64,000 bases of DNA from Cristatella mucedo (Eukaryota > Bryozoa > Phylactolaemata > Cristatellidae): contig WPIO01000054.1 in assembly GCA_009760855.2 (NCBI GenBank), positions 2,703,501-2,767,500 on the forward strand. Direction: 5' to 3'. Every line of letters starts with the position of its first letter. Within the stretch, counting starts at the first letter, position 1. Positions 46,579 to 59,773 of this stretch are shown here, piece by piece. The position numbers and the translations under genes were made by a program. The notes beneath the pieces were generated by a model, which was not told the DNA's origin, made no database searches, and saw nothing but the letters and a program-made list of their open reading frames with translations.

Positions 46579-48400
46579 GTAACTCGTACACTTTACTAAC
46601 GTTGACAAAACCCTACGCACATGAAATAGCATCCTTTTAGTCCTCGTTACTACCTTAACGTACAATATATTTAACGAATTAAGAGAAGGTGGATAGCACT
46701 ATTTGTTAATAATACCGTATTTATATTACAGAAATGTGTACAAACTTAAGCATAAATGAGAATAAAACGCGTGAGGCTGAATCATTCACCAGCCCCGGTA
46801 TTAAAATGATTGAATAGCCAACCTATTAACAACACACTCTGATTGCATTTTTTCTTCAAATTTCACTAATTGCTGAATTTTGTTGTGATATTAAGGCTTA
46901 GCATTTTCAACATGTCGTCAATGGATCCGACTCATGTATTTAGTCAAGCACAAAAGTATCAAGATGAGCCCGGATAATTCTTGAGCTAATGATAGATTAT
47001 TAGCTCGTCGACTGTCTCCATGTAACAATCCTGTCGGGCATAAGAGATGTAAGTAATTTTTTGTGAACAACCAATCAATGTAATTCCATAGGGATAAATT
47101 TAGAAATATTAAGCTTACAAACCTGGAAATTTTCTGGAAATTGACTTGAGTAAGCTGTTACTTTTACGGCGATGATTACGAAGACGCTAAAACATCAGGC
47201 CCATCATAAAATGCACTCGATTTGAGACGTACTAAATTGCATGAATGACGACGAATCGCGAGATGACAAAGAGACGCGAGAAAAGTCAGTATGTTTTTTT
47301 CAAATGCGATGTCCATGTGCGAACCTTTAGCTGCTTAATCTTTGCTTAATTCGTTTAAAAGCGTCAAAGTACACTTTTCAAATATGGCATTGTAATCCAA
47401 TTCTAACCGCTGGCCTTTTGCATTTAGAAACACCGTGTAAGATTGTGTCTATAATTTCTTCAGACAAACAAGTAATGCTACTTGCACCTTTGCTGGGTAT
47501 TTTAATGAGCGCACCAATAAATGAGCGATTTCCTGGCTCTTTAGATAGCCTAAGTCGTATCATCCAGGTGTGGGAGAATAAACTTAACTTGTGTAATAGC
47601 TATTATCCTGCATCCATAACGATTTAAATTAAAGCGACTCAGGAGGCAGGAATATCTCGCCACTACTCCAGCTGAGATCTATGGTAGAATCATTGACCCC
47701 CTACTAAAGAAGAGGGCGCGTAACATCCAAATCCGTAACGGTATTCCTGACTGAAAGACGCTCTGAGTTTGCCATCTGTAGATTTGAGACTAACTCCGAC
47801 GCTCAAGCCTCTCATCTAAATCACGCACTGTTAGGCCTGTAAGCTCACCCGGTGCACAATTCTTATCCGACAAACATCGTAATAACACGTTTGCCAATGC
47901 GTGAATAAGCCTTGGACAAGCTGAGATACAGCATTTTACGTCAGCGATTTGGCCAATGTGTGGCTGTCAATTGCAGTTTGCATATTTCTTTTCTAAGACT
48001 AAAAGTTGCGTGTCAATTGATTAAACACAGCCACGCTTTTCGCGTTGCGTAAATTAAACTGCATTAAACAAGTTCTACGTGCCGGAAGACGGCGACGCTC
48101 CAATTTTTCCAAGTAAAAATTCTCATTCCTAGGATTCCTAGCGTTTTCGTAGTCAGTTTTGTCTGGTCAGGAATACCTATGGAATTGCCATACGTCTATT
48201 GTGGCGGTTGGGCGTCTGCAAAATGACCTCTCAACAGATTCGGATATGCCCTTGCGATTTAAAGCTTAGTTATACAAAATGGTTTCATTACATTTTCAGA
48301 GCTGATATTTTTATTATTTCAAAAATCAAAAGAAAAAATCCGTACTCGTTTGAGTGAACGTCGCTAAACTTTAAGTTTGCATATTGATCCTAAAAATTCT
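46130..48400 (+). repeat. U repeat, near full length
   Basis: Leader (46190-46450) with ctgcctgtaactgccacaag and tttcggttggatggtctcat, TA array, then the body from atccttttagtcctcg (46630) to about 48370. The body matches copy 5 at 10800-12650 most closely. Immediately followed by a Tigger remnant on the opposite strand. Confidence 0.75.
46460..46574. repeat. (TA)n microsatellite with ACAT interruptions
   Basis: Two TA arrays around an acatatacacat core at the leader/body junction of the U repeat. Both overlapping ORFs (YIYIYI) are artefacts. Confidence 0.95.
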
Positions 48401-48429
48401 GAGTACAGATTTAGTAATTAAACGTGCCA

Positions 48430-49620
48430 TGAGTCGTAGCGTGGTGAATGTTTTGAAGTTTCTGGCGTGTGGCTTTAAAGAGATTTCACGAATCTTGCTC
48501 TGTATCGATTGAAACAATTTCTCAAGATCGTTGCATATATCCTCACCTTCAATTTGAACTTTAGAGCAGAGCAGCTGATCCTCGATGTCGAGAACCGGCT
48601 TATAGAATAAATCGAACTATTATATTGCAAGTTCACATTGTAAACCGGCATAGCGATCGTGAAGATAAACGTCGCGATCATCATCATCTATCAAACTTTA
48701 AGCAATCTTCGTAAAATTCAACAGCTTGTCAACGTCTTTCAACGTCACAGCAATATATTCTTTACTGTTCTCGTCATCACCGTGAACGAAGTATTGCCGT
48801 TGCGACAAAGCAATAGATATAATCAAACCAATATTTTGCAAGTTCGGTGTCAAAAAATTCAACATCGCTTTCAGAATCCAGTTCTTATTTTGAAAGCAAT
48901 AGTTTGACCTTTTGCCAAAAGTTTTTTTTTAGCTTGGTTTTTTACCGAAATCCCAGGCTTCTTACTCATCGCTTGCAGCATCAAGCACGTGGACTGGGTT
49001 ACCGTAGAAGAATCAGCAGCAGCTCGTAGCAATCCTAATCCCGGATCTTTCTTTGGGTGTGTTTGTTTCCTCAGCAAGAGCGCCAAAAATAATGAACATC
49101 CTGCACATACAAATATTAGCATCTCTTTTTAAGAGCTGTGATTATTCCAATGTCACAAGGCGGTTCCCAGCTTGTCCAATGCAGGGGAAAGAAACACGTT
49201 CGAATAGTGTCACGTTCTAAGGCTTGAATACGTCTTAGAGCATTCTCCATCAGCAATAGAGGGCAACGTCCTAATGGTTTTTCACTTCTGGATAAAGCAC
49301 CTCATTGAACCACTTCCAACAGGTTCCCACATCCATCGAAGCCTGTGCTTGATTGATATCACTAGCAGGCCCACGTTAGTCCTAAATACAATCTGGTTCT
49401 TGGGGGTTTCCGGTAGAAGCACAAGGAATTCTGTGAGTTCCCGTTGCGCTTGCCAAAGCAATCAGAGTCTCGATCTTTCGCTTTCTTTTTTGCCTCGAGT
49501 GGTTGAAATATCCTTTTCTGGCATAACATGACAATATCTTTGAAGCATTTAAAAGAAAAAAATGGTCTCGTATCAGTTGTAGACATTTTCCGGGTAATAA
49601 TGCCCGATAATTGCACACAG
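48430..49620 (-). pseudogene. pogo/Tigger-like DDE transposase remnant, copy 1
   Basis: Minus strand, from about 49600: a KDRDSDCFGKRNGNSQNSLC-region frame, then a ...GNMLxxLL-type DDE core in the reverse of 49140-49290 matching copy 2. Next comes the post-core region (49122-48871) and the acidic/Ser-rich C-terminal relic with a recurrent IHHTTT-like end (48450-48600). Frameshifts and stops are frequent. It aligns along its length with 54690-55940, so the two are copies of one already damaged element. The N-terminal DNA-binding half is absent. Confidence 0.65.
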
Positions 49621-52600
49621 TTTCACATCTCCATGAAGTATGAAGTTTTCTTACATATCGAAAAATTTCACGGCTAGAATACTGAAAACCTTTTTACGAA
49701 TATATCTATGTACTGGTTTAATATTACTAGAACTCTACGGAAATTAAAGAGCACCCTTTTAGTCACCATTACGACTGCATTATTCAATATGAAAACGAAA
49801 TACGAGCAGATAGGTCATACTATTTGTTACTAATACCCTACTTGTGTAACAGAAACATGTACACACGTAATCACATATGAGAATAAGAATTGCATGAGAC
49901 TAAATCAATCACTGGAAACGGAATCTATTCATCCTTGAATTTATCAAATTAATCACTGGTAACGTAATGAAAAGGATTGATTCCTCAACCTGTAAACAGC
50001 AAGCTCTGATCGGCACACTTTGTTTAGAAATAAATTAGCTTCTGAAGTTGGTTGTGATATTAGGGCTTAGAATTTTTGCACGGGTCTTACACGGGTCTTA
50101 CATCCAACAGTCTGGAAATACCTCGTACAAACCTTAAATCCTTTGGAGACCGTCCATTCAGCTCGTATGCTCCCAAAGCCTGGAACTCCCTCCTGACCTG
50201 CGTCAGAACATCCCCTGACCTGACCACATTTAAAAGGATCTTAAAAAGACACCTATTTAGGACAGCATTTAGTAGGTCCTCGTGATTTGTCCTTCACGTG
50301 CTTATGCGTGCTGACACTGTGCATGCTGCCACTAACCACATTTGCATGCTGACCCTGTGCATGTCACCCCTAACCATATTATTAATTTTGTTTGTTTTTC
50401 AAGCATGATTTTACTTACTATTCAATTGCATATCACTTTGCAGCAAATGTAAAGCGCCTAGAAAGTGATTAAGTTCTCTGAGGGCGCTTTATAAAGTGCA
50501 ATATTATTATTATTATTATTATTATACGAATCCGACTCAAATACTGTACCTGGAATAATTGTATCAGGAAAATCATGACTTTTTCCCGAGATACTAACAG
50601 ATTATTAACTTTTTCCGGTCTAAATTTATAAATCCTGCAGGGCATTAGAAGCATGTGTAGCGCTGTATGAATAATCGAACAATGTCATTGCATGCAAATT
50701 AAGTTAGAAATTATGAGCCAACAAATCTGAAGGTTTACTTGAAAGTACAATGAGTCATTTCTCACTTTTATGGCAACGATTACGAAGACACAGAAACATC
50801 AGGTGTATCGTAAAACGCTGTCGCCTTGAGAAGCACTGAGGTGTGCGAATAATGACGTATCGCTAGATGACAGACAGAAAAGAAAACAGTCTGTATAATG
50901 TTGTACTCGTCCTGCCCACAAGTGAACAAAGAACTAGTTACACTCTACGGTAAACCACCGGAAAACGTTAAAGTATTATTTTGAAATACGTTAACGTTTA
51001 ATTTTAGTTTAAATTTAGTTTAATTTAAGTACGTTTAATTTTGAAATACAGCATTGTAAGCCAATTCCAACCAACTTCGTTTTTGCATGAACTAACATCG
51101 TTTCAGATGGTGCGAAAAATCTCGCGAGACAAACTTGTGATACTACTTGTACACTTGCTGCAACATTTTAATGACAGCACCGATTAATGGACTATCGCCC
51201 GGCTCTTGAGATAGCATCAGTCGTACCTTCCATGTGTGGGAGACTTAGCTTAACCTGTGTAGCAACTATTATCCTGCATTCGGCACAATTTATTTTCCAG
51301 CGATTCGGGAGGCTAGACATATTTCACCACCACACTAGGTGAGATCAACGGTTGACTTGTTGATCCCCAACAAAAGAAGAGGATACGTAACCTCCGAATC
51401 TGTACTGAATTCCTGAATAAAAAACGCTGCGATTTTGCCAGCTGCAGGTTCCAGACGAACTCCGACACTCAAGCGTCGCATCACAATCACACACTATTTT
51501 GCATGTAAGCTCGCCAGGTGCACACTTCGGTTTGGCGCAAACATTATAATAATGCATTCGCCAATTCGTAAATGTACCTCGCACAAGCTGAAATGCTGCC
51601 TTTTACTTCAGCGGTTTGGCCAATGTGTGGCTATTGAATAGAGTTTATCAATTTCTTTTCTTATAAAGCAAGTTATGTGACATCTGATTAAACCGAAAAA
51701 ATCATGCTTTCAAGTACTCAATAGGTGCATGCAAATTAAAAATATCTGCACATCCAGTAATCGATAGGAGTGATTGAGCGCCATGAAAAGCTGAGCTTCT
51801 TACTTCCAAAATTCCTGCAGAAGACATTTGCTCTTCTATTTCCGTACTCCTAATGACCTCAATTCATAATCAGCTGTGCTTTTTGGGTTGCATGAGTTGT
51901 ATCCCTTTGAACAAGTCAAGCGTTGCCGAAAGACGGCGACGCTCCACTTTTTCCATGTACAATTTCTTAGTCCCAGGATTCGTAGCGTCGTCGTAGTCAG
52001 TTTGGTCTGGTCAGGATTACCTATGAAAATTCCATACATCTATTGTATTGGTATGGCGTCTGCAAAAAGACGACTCGACAGATTCTGATATGCTCTCGCT
52101 ATTCAAAAATTTTGTTAGACGAATTGGTTCTTAAAACGACCAGAACGGATTTGTTTGATCCGCAAAACCAGCTGTGCTTGTTCGAATGAACGTAGCTACA
52201 AAGTTCTAATAATCCGCACAATGTCATAAACATTTTTCAGTTAAGCTGAGCTGCGGCACAAGTATCCGCCGCCTCATATCCTCTGGTCACTAGTGGAGGA
52301 GAAAGTGCACGTCCTATCATTAGGTTTACAGACCGCCGCCGAGGCGTTTTCTCAGCAGTGGTCTCGGTCGTAGAACTTCTTTACACAATCGTCACTCAAC
52401 GACGTTTTCCCTGCCTCAGCCGACATCAGCGTATGGAGTCAATAATATCTGAGCTACTTTCCACTTTCAATGTGCTCAGTACCATGACTGCTCACGTCAG
52501 TTTGCAATTCTCCTCACTTTTTCTTTTTCACCAGACATTAAGTGCAATGGTTAAATAATACGTTCTAATCGCAGCACATGCTATAACTGTGCAATAGAGA

Positions 52601-52790
52601 ACTCTCTTGCATAATCCCATCGTAGAAATCGCGGCTATGAGGAGTTAAAGGCGGCCAAACATCATACTGTGTTACTTTTAACTTCTTTTCACACTTAGAT
52701 TTCAGGCACTCGCTGACGTTGCTCTACTTCTGCGCAGGAACATTGGCATAGCTGTGTTTAAAATGGAAGAGATTATGGCACTCTTCCTGT
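49620..52790 (+). repeat. U repeat with LINE insertion
   Basis: Short leader, body from agcacccttttagtcaccat (49750), interrupted at about 50098-50523 by a LINE end, then continuing through ctcacttttatggc (50761), cctgcattcggcac (51271), aagacggcgacgctccac (51930) and the cgccgaggcg block (52335) to about 52790. The right-hand U units share ctcgcgagacaaacttgtga and similar details not found in the left cluster. Confidence 0.75.
50098..50525 (+). mobile_element. LINE 3' end, young copy
   Basis: Near-identical to 40795-41226: ccaacagtctggaaatacc, GDRPFSSYAPKAWNSL, LTTFKRILKRHLF, untranslated block, hairpin and ATT array. Only the last about 430 bases inserted. Neighbouring U copies (46900, 56350) lack it. 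The two young copies differ at only a few percent of positions by eye, suggesting recent activity. Confidence 0.9.
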
Positions 52791-52794
52791 TTCA

Positions 52795-54250
52795 GTCTGT
52801 TAAGTCGTTTCTGTTTTCGTAGCTGAATTCCTGAATAAAAAATGCTGCGAGTTTGCCAGCTGCAAGTTCCAGACCAACTCTGACACTCAAGCCTCGCATC
52901 TGAATCCCACACAACAATGCATGTAAGCTCGCCAGGTGCACACTTCGTAATGGCTCAAACATCGCAATAAAACCTTTGCCAATACGTAAATAAGCCTTGC
53001 ACAAGTTGAGATGTTGCCTTTTACGTCAGCGGTTTGGCCAACGTGTGGCTGTTAAATGCAGTTTATCGATTTCTTTTCTGAGAAAGCAAGTTGCGTGTCA
53101 ACTGATTAAACAGAAAACGTCAGGCTCTGAGGTAATCAATAAGTGCATATAAATTAAAAAAATCCACACATGCAGTAATCAATAGGAGTGATTGAGCGCC
53201 ATGAAAAGCTGAGTTTCTTGCTTCCACAATTCCTGCAGAAGACATTTGCTCTCCTCTTTCCGTACTCCTAATGACCTTAATTAATGGCCGTACTAAGCAG
53301 TGCTTTTCGCGTTGCATGAGTTGTATCCCATTGAACAAGTAAAGCGTTGCCGAAAGACGGCGACGCTCTAATTCTTTAAATTATCTAATACTTCTAAATG
53401 TAAATTCTCATTCCTAGGATTCGTAGCGTCTTCCTAGACAGTTTGGTCTGGTCGTCATTACCTATATAAATTGCATGCATGTATGCTGGCGGTTGGGCGT
53501 CTTTGAAATGACCTCCCGACAGATTCAGATATGCTCTTGCGATTCAAAGTTTTCGATAGACAAAGTGGTTAATACAATATTCAGCACTGAATTTTTCCAT
53601 TAAAAAAAAGAAAGAAGCAGGCTGAGCTCGTTTGACTTAACGTCGCTATACAATTCAAATAATTTTCACAACGTCATACAAAAAAATTCGGCTAAGCTGA
53701 GCTGCTGCACATGTTTTCGCGTCTTTATATCCTCCAGTCATTAGTGTAGGAGAAAGTATTCGTTCAATCATTACGTTTTTAGACCGCTGCTGAGGCATTT
53801 TCTCAGCAGCGGTCTAGGTTTTAGCACTCTATTTCACAATCGTCACTCAGCGACGTTTGCCGACTTCAGTGAATAGAGTCAATAATATCCGAGCTAGTTA
53901 CCACTTACTAGGTGCTCACTACCATTACTACTCTCGTGAGTTTGCAATTCTTCTCACTTTGTCATTTTCGCCTGACATTAAGTGTAGGGGATAAATAATA
54001 CGTTGCTATCGCCGAGCATGCTGTGACCATACCATAGAAAACTCTCCTGCCTAATCCCATCGAAAAATAGTGGCTATGAGGAATTAAAGGCGACCAAACA
54101 TTATGCCACGTTACCTTTAACGTCGTTTCACACTCAGAATTCCGGCACTGGCCAACGTGGCGCAACTTCGGCCGAGGTAAACGAGTAAAGTGGTGTTTCC
54201 AATTTAAGTGATTCTGGCGCCCTTCCTGTTTCTGTCCGTGAAGTTGTTTC
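52795..54250 (+). repeat. U repeat 3' part, tandem duplicate
   Basis: Restarts at ctgaattcctgaataaaaaa, the same point as 51410, and repeats 51410-52790 to its end (cctgtttctgtccgtgaag against cctgtttcagtctgttaag). It is therefore a 1.4-kb direct duplication of the 3' part of the preceding unit. Confidence 0.8.
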
Positions 54251-54689
54251 TGGTTACAGGTGAAACTAGATTGAATTAAATTACCTTAATTTACCTTAAA
54301 GGCTTGCAGGCTGCTCAATAGTAGTATTTTGAAATGACGAATCTTTGGTCCAGAGATAACTAAGTACGAAGGCAGAGCCAACATCTTTAACTCGTAGCCT
54401 CCTGCTAAAAGAGACCAAGCATCATTGTTCAAGAGCACATCCGAAAGAGTGCAGATATTTTTGGACGGGCTTATGCAATCTTTCTTATGCAATCTTATGC
54501 ATATTCCTTTAATGCTGGGTGCAAAATACTTACCGGTGCCATTTAACACGAATATGGCTATTTGCTACTACATTACCCTGAAACAACATGATAAAGTCTC
54601 ACTGAAATACATAGTGTAGCCTTCCGCTTACGTCACCACCCGATTAAGTAGGCATCCTATTAAGTTCGTAAATTTATCACTAAAATTCT

Positions 54690-55940
54690 GAGTTCAAATT
54701 TATTAGGTAAATGTGCCACGAGTCGTCGTGTGGTGAATGTTTGGAAGTTTCTTGCGTGTGGCTTTGAGGGAGATTTCAGGAATCTTGCTCTGTATCGATT
54801 GAAATAATTTCTCAAGATCGTTGCATGAATCATCAGCTTCGATTTGAACTTCAGAGCAGAGCAGCTGATTCTCGATGTTGAGAACCTGCTTATAAAGTAA
54901 AATGACCCCTATATTACAATCTGATATTCTAAACTGTCATTTTAATCTTGAGGATTAACTTCACGATCATCATCATCCGCCACACATTCAACAATCTTTA
55001 TCGACTCTGTCAGCTCGTCAACATCTTTCAACGCCGCAGCGATATCTTCTTCTCTGTTAGCGTCATCACCGTGAACGAAGTATTGCCGTTGTGACAAAGC
55101 AATAGATATAATCAATATTTCGTAAGTCTTTGCTAGTGCGGTGCCCGTGCTTTTAACATCGCTTTTAGCCTCCAGTTCCAGCCTTAAAAACAATAGTTTG
55201 GCCTTGGCAAAAGTGTTTTTGTTGAGCTTGGTATAACGAAATCCCAGGATTCTTTCGCATAACTTGCAGCATCGAGCGGGTGCATTGGGTTCCCGTAGAA
55301 GAATCCGCAGCACCTCGTAGCAATCGTCACCCTGGATCTTTCTTTGGGTTTTTGTTTCCTCAGCAAGTTCACAAAAATAATGAACGTCATGCACATTCAA
55401 ATACTAGCATTTCTTTTTCAGAGCTGTGATTATTCCCATGTCACAAGGCTGTTTCCATCTTGTCCAATGCAGGGATAAGAAACAAGTTTGAATAGTGTCA
55501 CGTTCTAAGGCCTTAATACGTCTCAGAGCGTTCTCCATCAGCAATAGAGCACAACGTCCTGTTGTTTTTTTCACTTCAGGAAAAAGCACCTCATCGAACC
55601 ACTTCCAACAGGTTCCCACATCCATCAAAGCTTGTGCTTGATTGATGTAAGTAGCAGGCCGGCATCGGTCCTAAATACAATCTGCATTCTTTGGGTTTTC
55701 CGATAGAAGCACAAGGGATTTTGTGAGTTCCTGCTGTGCTTGCCAAAGCAATCAGAGACCGGATCTCTGGCTTTCTATTTTGCCTCGAGTGGCTGAAATA
55801 TCATTCTCTGGCATAACACGACTATATCTTTGAATCAATCACAGGAACAAATTTTTCAAATATAAGTTGTAAACATTTTCCGAGTAATAACGCCAGATAA
55901 TCACGTGCAGTTTCGAACATCTATGAAGGATGAATTCTTA
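54690..55940 (-). pseudogene. pogo/Tigger-like DDE transposase remnant, copy 2 (best kept)
   Basis: Minus strand: a THKIPCASIGKPKECRLYLG segment (about 55730-55670), then CWKWFDEVLFPEVKKTTGR, CALLLMENALRRIKALERD, and WKQPCDMGIITALKKK (55628-55404). Then, in the next frame, VHDVHYFCELAEE, AKTYEILIISIALSQ and an acidic end (55400-54942). The order matches the C-terminal half of Tigger/pogo DDE transposases. The second catalytic Asp (normally in LLLxDNAPGH) reads Glu, the NAPGH motif is altered, and the third Asp (PCDMG) is kept. Frameshift near 55400. The N-terminal half is not found. Confidence 0.8.
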
Positions 55941-58620
55941 TTCATGTGTCAACCACTTTCACAGTTGCAATATTGAAGATCTATTTACGACGGTATCTAT
56001 ATACCGTTCTAATGTTATTAGAACCCTATGTATATGAGAGAGCACTCTTTTAGTCACCGCTACCACCGTATTATTCCATATATAAAATAAAAAGGTAGAA
56101 GATATATCAAACTATTTGTTACTAATACCGTAGTTGTGTTATAGAAACATGTACAAACGTAATCATCTATGAGAATAAGAACTCGCGTGAGACTGAATAA
56201 ATCATTGGAAACGGAATCCATTCGCCCTCGAATTCATCCAATTAATCACTGGTAAATTAATGAAAACGATTTATTACATAACTTGTAAATAGCAAGCTCT
56301 GATCGACACATTTTGTTTAGATATAAACGAGCTGCTGAAATTGGTTGTGATACTCTGGCTTATAATTTTCGAACAGGTCTGCAGTGGCACACACTCAAGT
56401 ATAGCACCAGAAATAATATTATCAGGACAATCGCGAGTTTTTCTCAATCTACTTACAGATTAACAAATGTTTCCCCGTCTACGTGCATAAATCCTGCCGG
56501 ACAATAGAAACATTCATAGCGCTGTATAAATAATCAAACAATGTAATTCCATTCAGATTAATGAGGAAGTTATGAGCTAATAAAGCTGAATGTTTACTTG
56601 AAAATATTCTCTTTCATTTCTAAGTTTTACGGCAACGATTACAAACACGAAGAAGAATCGTGCCAATCGTAAAATGCAGTCGACTTGAGAAGCACCGAGG
56701 TACAAAAACCATGACGTATCGCGAGATGGCTAACAGAAAAGAGAACAGTCTGTATGACGTTTTACTTGTCCTGCCCACATGTGAACAGAGAGCTGGTTAC
56801 ACTCTGCTGTTCACAGCCCAAAAAACGTAAACGTTTAATTTTCAAATACAGCATTGTAAGCCAATTCCAACCAACTTCGTTTTTTGCCTGAACTAACATC
56901 GTTTCTGATAGTGCGAACAATCTCGCGAGACAAACTTGTGATATTACTTGTACACTTGCTGCAACATTTTAATGACAGCACCGATTAATGGGCTATCGCC
57001 CGGCTCTTGAGATAGCATCAGTCGTACCTTCCAGGTGTGGGAGACTTAGCTTAACCTGTGTAGCAGCTATTATCCTGCATTCGGCACAATTTATTTTCCA
57101 GCGATTCTGGAGGCTAGACATATTTCACCACCACTCTAGGTGAGATCGATGGTTGACTCATTGATCCCCAACTAAATAAGAGGGTACGTAACCTCCGAAT
57201 CTATACTGAATTTCTGAATCAAAAACGCTGCGAGTTTGCCAGCTGCAGGTTCCAGACGAACTCCGACACTTAAGCGTCGCATCTGAATCCCTCACTATTA
57301 TGTCTGTAAGCTCGTCAGATGCATACTTCTTATTAGCTCAAGCATCATAATAAAACGTTTGCCAATACGTAAATAAGTCTTGCCCATGCTGAGATGCAGC
57401 CTTTTACTTGAGCGGTGTGGCCAATGTGTATCGGTCAAATACAGTTTATCGATTTATTTTCTTAGAAAGCCAGTTGTGTGACAACTGATTAAACCAAAAA
57501 CGTCAGGCTTTGAGGTAATCAATAAGTGCATGCAAATTAAAATATCTGCACATCCAGTAATCAATAGGAAGAATTGGGCGTCATGAAAAGCTGAGCTTCT
57601 TACTTCCACCACTCCTGCTACTCCTAATGACCTCAATTCATGGCCATATTTAGCTGTGCTTTTCGCATTGCATGAGTTGTATCCCTTTGAACAAGTCAAG
57701 CGTTGCCGAAAGACGGCGACGCTCCACTTTTTCTAAGTACAATTTCTTAGTCCCAGGATTCGTAGCGTCGTCGTAGTCAGTTTGGTCTGGTCAGGATTAC
57801 CGATGAAAATTCCATACATCTATTCATAGTATGGCGTCTGTAGAATGACGACTCGACAGATTCTGATATGCTCTCGCTATTCAAAAATTTTGTTAGACGA
57901 AGTGGTTCTTAAAACGACCAGAACGGATTTGTTTGATCCAAAAATACAGCTGTGCTTGTTCTACTGAACGTAGCTACAAATTTCTAATAACCCGCACAAT
58001 GTCATAAACATTTTTCAGTTAAGCTGAGCTGCTGCACAAGTATCCGCTGCCTCATATCCTCTGGTCACTAGTGGTGTAGAAAGTGCACGCTCTATCATTA
58101 GGTTTATAGACCGCCGCCGAGGCGTTTTCTCAGCAGTGGTATCGGTCGTAGAACTCCTGTACACGATCGTCACTCAACGACGTTTTCCCTGCTGCAGCCG
58201 ACATCAGCTTATGGAGTCAATAATATCTGAGCTACTTTCCACTTTCAATGTGCTCACTACCGTGACGGCTCTCGTCAGTTTGGAACTCTTCTCACTTTGT
58301 TTTTTTTCGTCTGTCATTGGGTCTTGTGGCTAAAGAATACATTCGTATCACCGCATATGCTTTGACTATGAAAAATAAAACTATCCTGCATAATACCATC
58401 AAAGAAAGGGCAGCAATAAGGAGTTTAAGGCGGCCATACATAATGCTACGGAACTTTTAGCATCGTTCTGCACTCAGAATCCTTGGGCTCGCCGATGTGG
58501 CGTAAGGTCACAGGAGGAATACGAATTAAGCGGTGTTTACAATTTACATGATTCTGGCACCCTTCCTGCTTCTGTCCGTGAAGGTTTTCTGGGTTATGGT
58601 GAAATTAGAATAATTTACAT
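55930..58620 (+). repeat. U repeat, near full length
   Basis: Leader remnant (55930-56030), body from gcactcttttagtcaccgct (56043), gctgctgaaattggttgtga (56330), cctgcattcggcacaat (57075), aagacggcgacgctccac (57709), cgccgccgaggcgttttctc (58112). Ends at about 58620 before Tigger copy 3. It lacks the LINE and the internal duplication of the previous unit. Confidence 0.75.
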
Positions 58621-58639
58621 TACCTTACCTTAAAAGCTT

Positions 58640-59445
58640 GCAGCCTCGTCAATAGCAGGATTTTGAAATGACGAATCTTTGCTCCTGAGATAACTAGGAA
58701 CGTAGGCAGAGCCAACATCTTTAATTTGTAGCCTCCTGCGAAAAGAGGCCAAGCATCATTGTTTATGAGCCCATCGAAAAGAGTCTGTGTTGTTCAAATT
58801 CACTTCTCAATGCAATTTCACATGAATACGGCTATTTAATATTATATTACCCTAAAACAACATTGAGAACTCTAACCGAAATACATACTGCAGCCTCCAG
58901 CTTACGTCCGCTACCGATTAAGTAGGCATCCCATTAAGTTCGTTAGTTTATCACTAAAATTCTTAGTTCAAGTTCATTATGTAAACGTGCCATGAGTCGT
59001 CGAGTGGTGAATGTTTGGAATTTTCTTGCGTGTGGCTTTGAGGGAGATATCCCGAGTCTTGCTCTGTATCGATTCAAACCATTTTTAAGACTGTTGCATG
59101 TGCCATCAGCTTCAGTTTGAACTTCAGAGCAGAGCAGCTGATCTTCGATGTCGATATCTTGCTTATAAGGCAATTCAAACCCCTATAATACAAGTTCACA
59201 TTCTAAACCGGCACTGGGATCGTGTAAAACTAAAGTCACGATCAGCCTCATCCACTACACTTTCCACAATCTTCACCGACCCCAAAAGCTCGTTACGATC
59301 TTTCAACGCAGCAGCAGTATGCTCTTCATCGTTCTCGTCGTCGTCCCCGCGAACAAAGTATCGCAGCTGTGACGACCCGATAGATAAAATCCATATTCTC
59401 AAAGTGCTTGAAAGTTTGGTGCCCATTGTTTAGTACTTAATTTCT
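58640..59445 (-). pseudogene. Tigger-like transposase remnant, copy 3 (3' part only)
   Basis: The minus-strand frame 59196-59426 (ILSIGSSQLRYFVRGDD, HTAAALKDRNELLGSVKIVE) aligns with the C-terminal frame of copy 2 (ISIALSQRQYFVHGDD, IAAALKDVDELTESIKIVE). The downstream sequence to 58940 and the adjoining spacer also match (54240-54940). The copy stops abruptly near 59440, so the DDE core is missing. Confidence 0.75.
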
Positions 59446-59755
59446 TAGCGTAATATTCCGAAAGACTCTGCTGGTCGGAAATAACTTAACGATGTCACGA
59501 CTCACGAATATGACTATTCATTTTTATATTACACTGAAACAGCCTATTAAACTATTATATTAATATATATATATATATATATATGAAATATTTTGATATA
59601 TTGTCTATGAAAAAAAAAGGCCTCCTTGTTTAAGCACTTTACTGGTTTTCTTTCACAACTAATAACTTTAATTACTGATTCTACATAATAATAGTTTAAC
59701 AGCATCTTTTCTATGGCGACAGAAGATAATTAATTACTAACACTGTCACTTGCAG
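59446..59755. repeat. duplicated block upstream of gene C, start
   Basis: Contains a TA run (59563-59583) and ggcctccttgtttaagcac, matching tctgcttgtttaagcac at 12805-12821 upstream of gene A. No gene. Confidence 0.55.
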
Positions 59756-59773
59756 CAGCAATAGAGAATTTCC

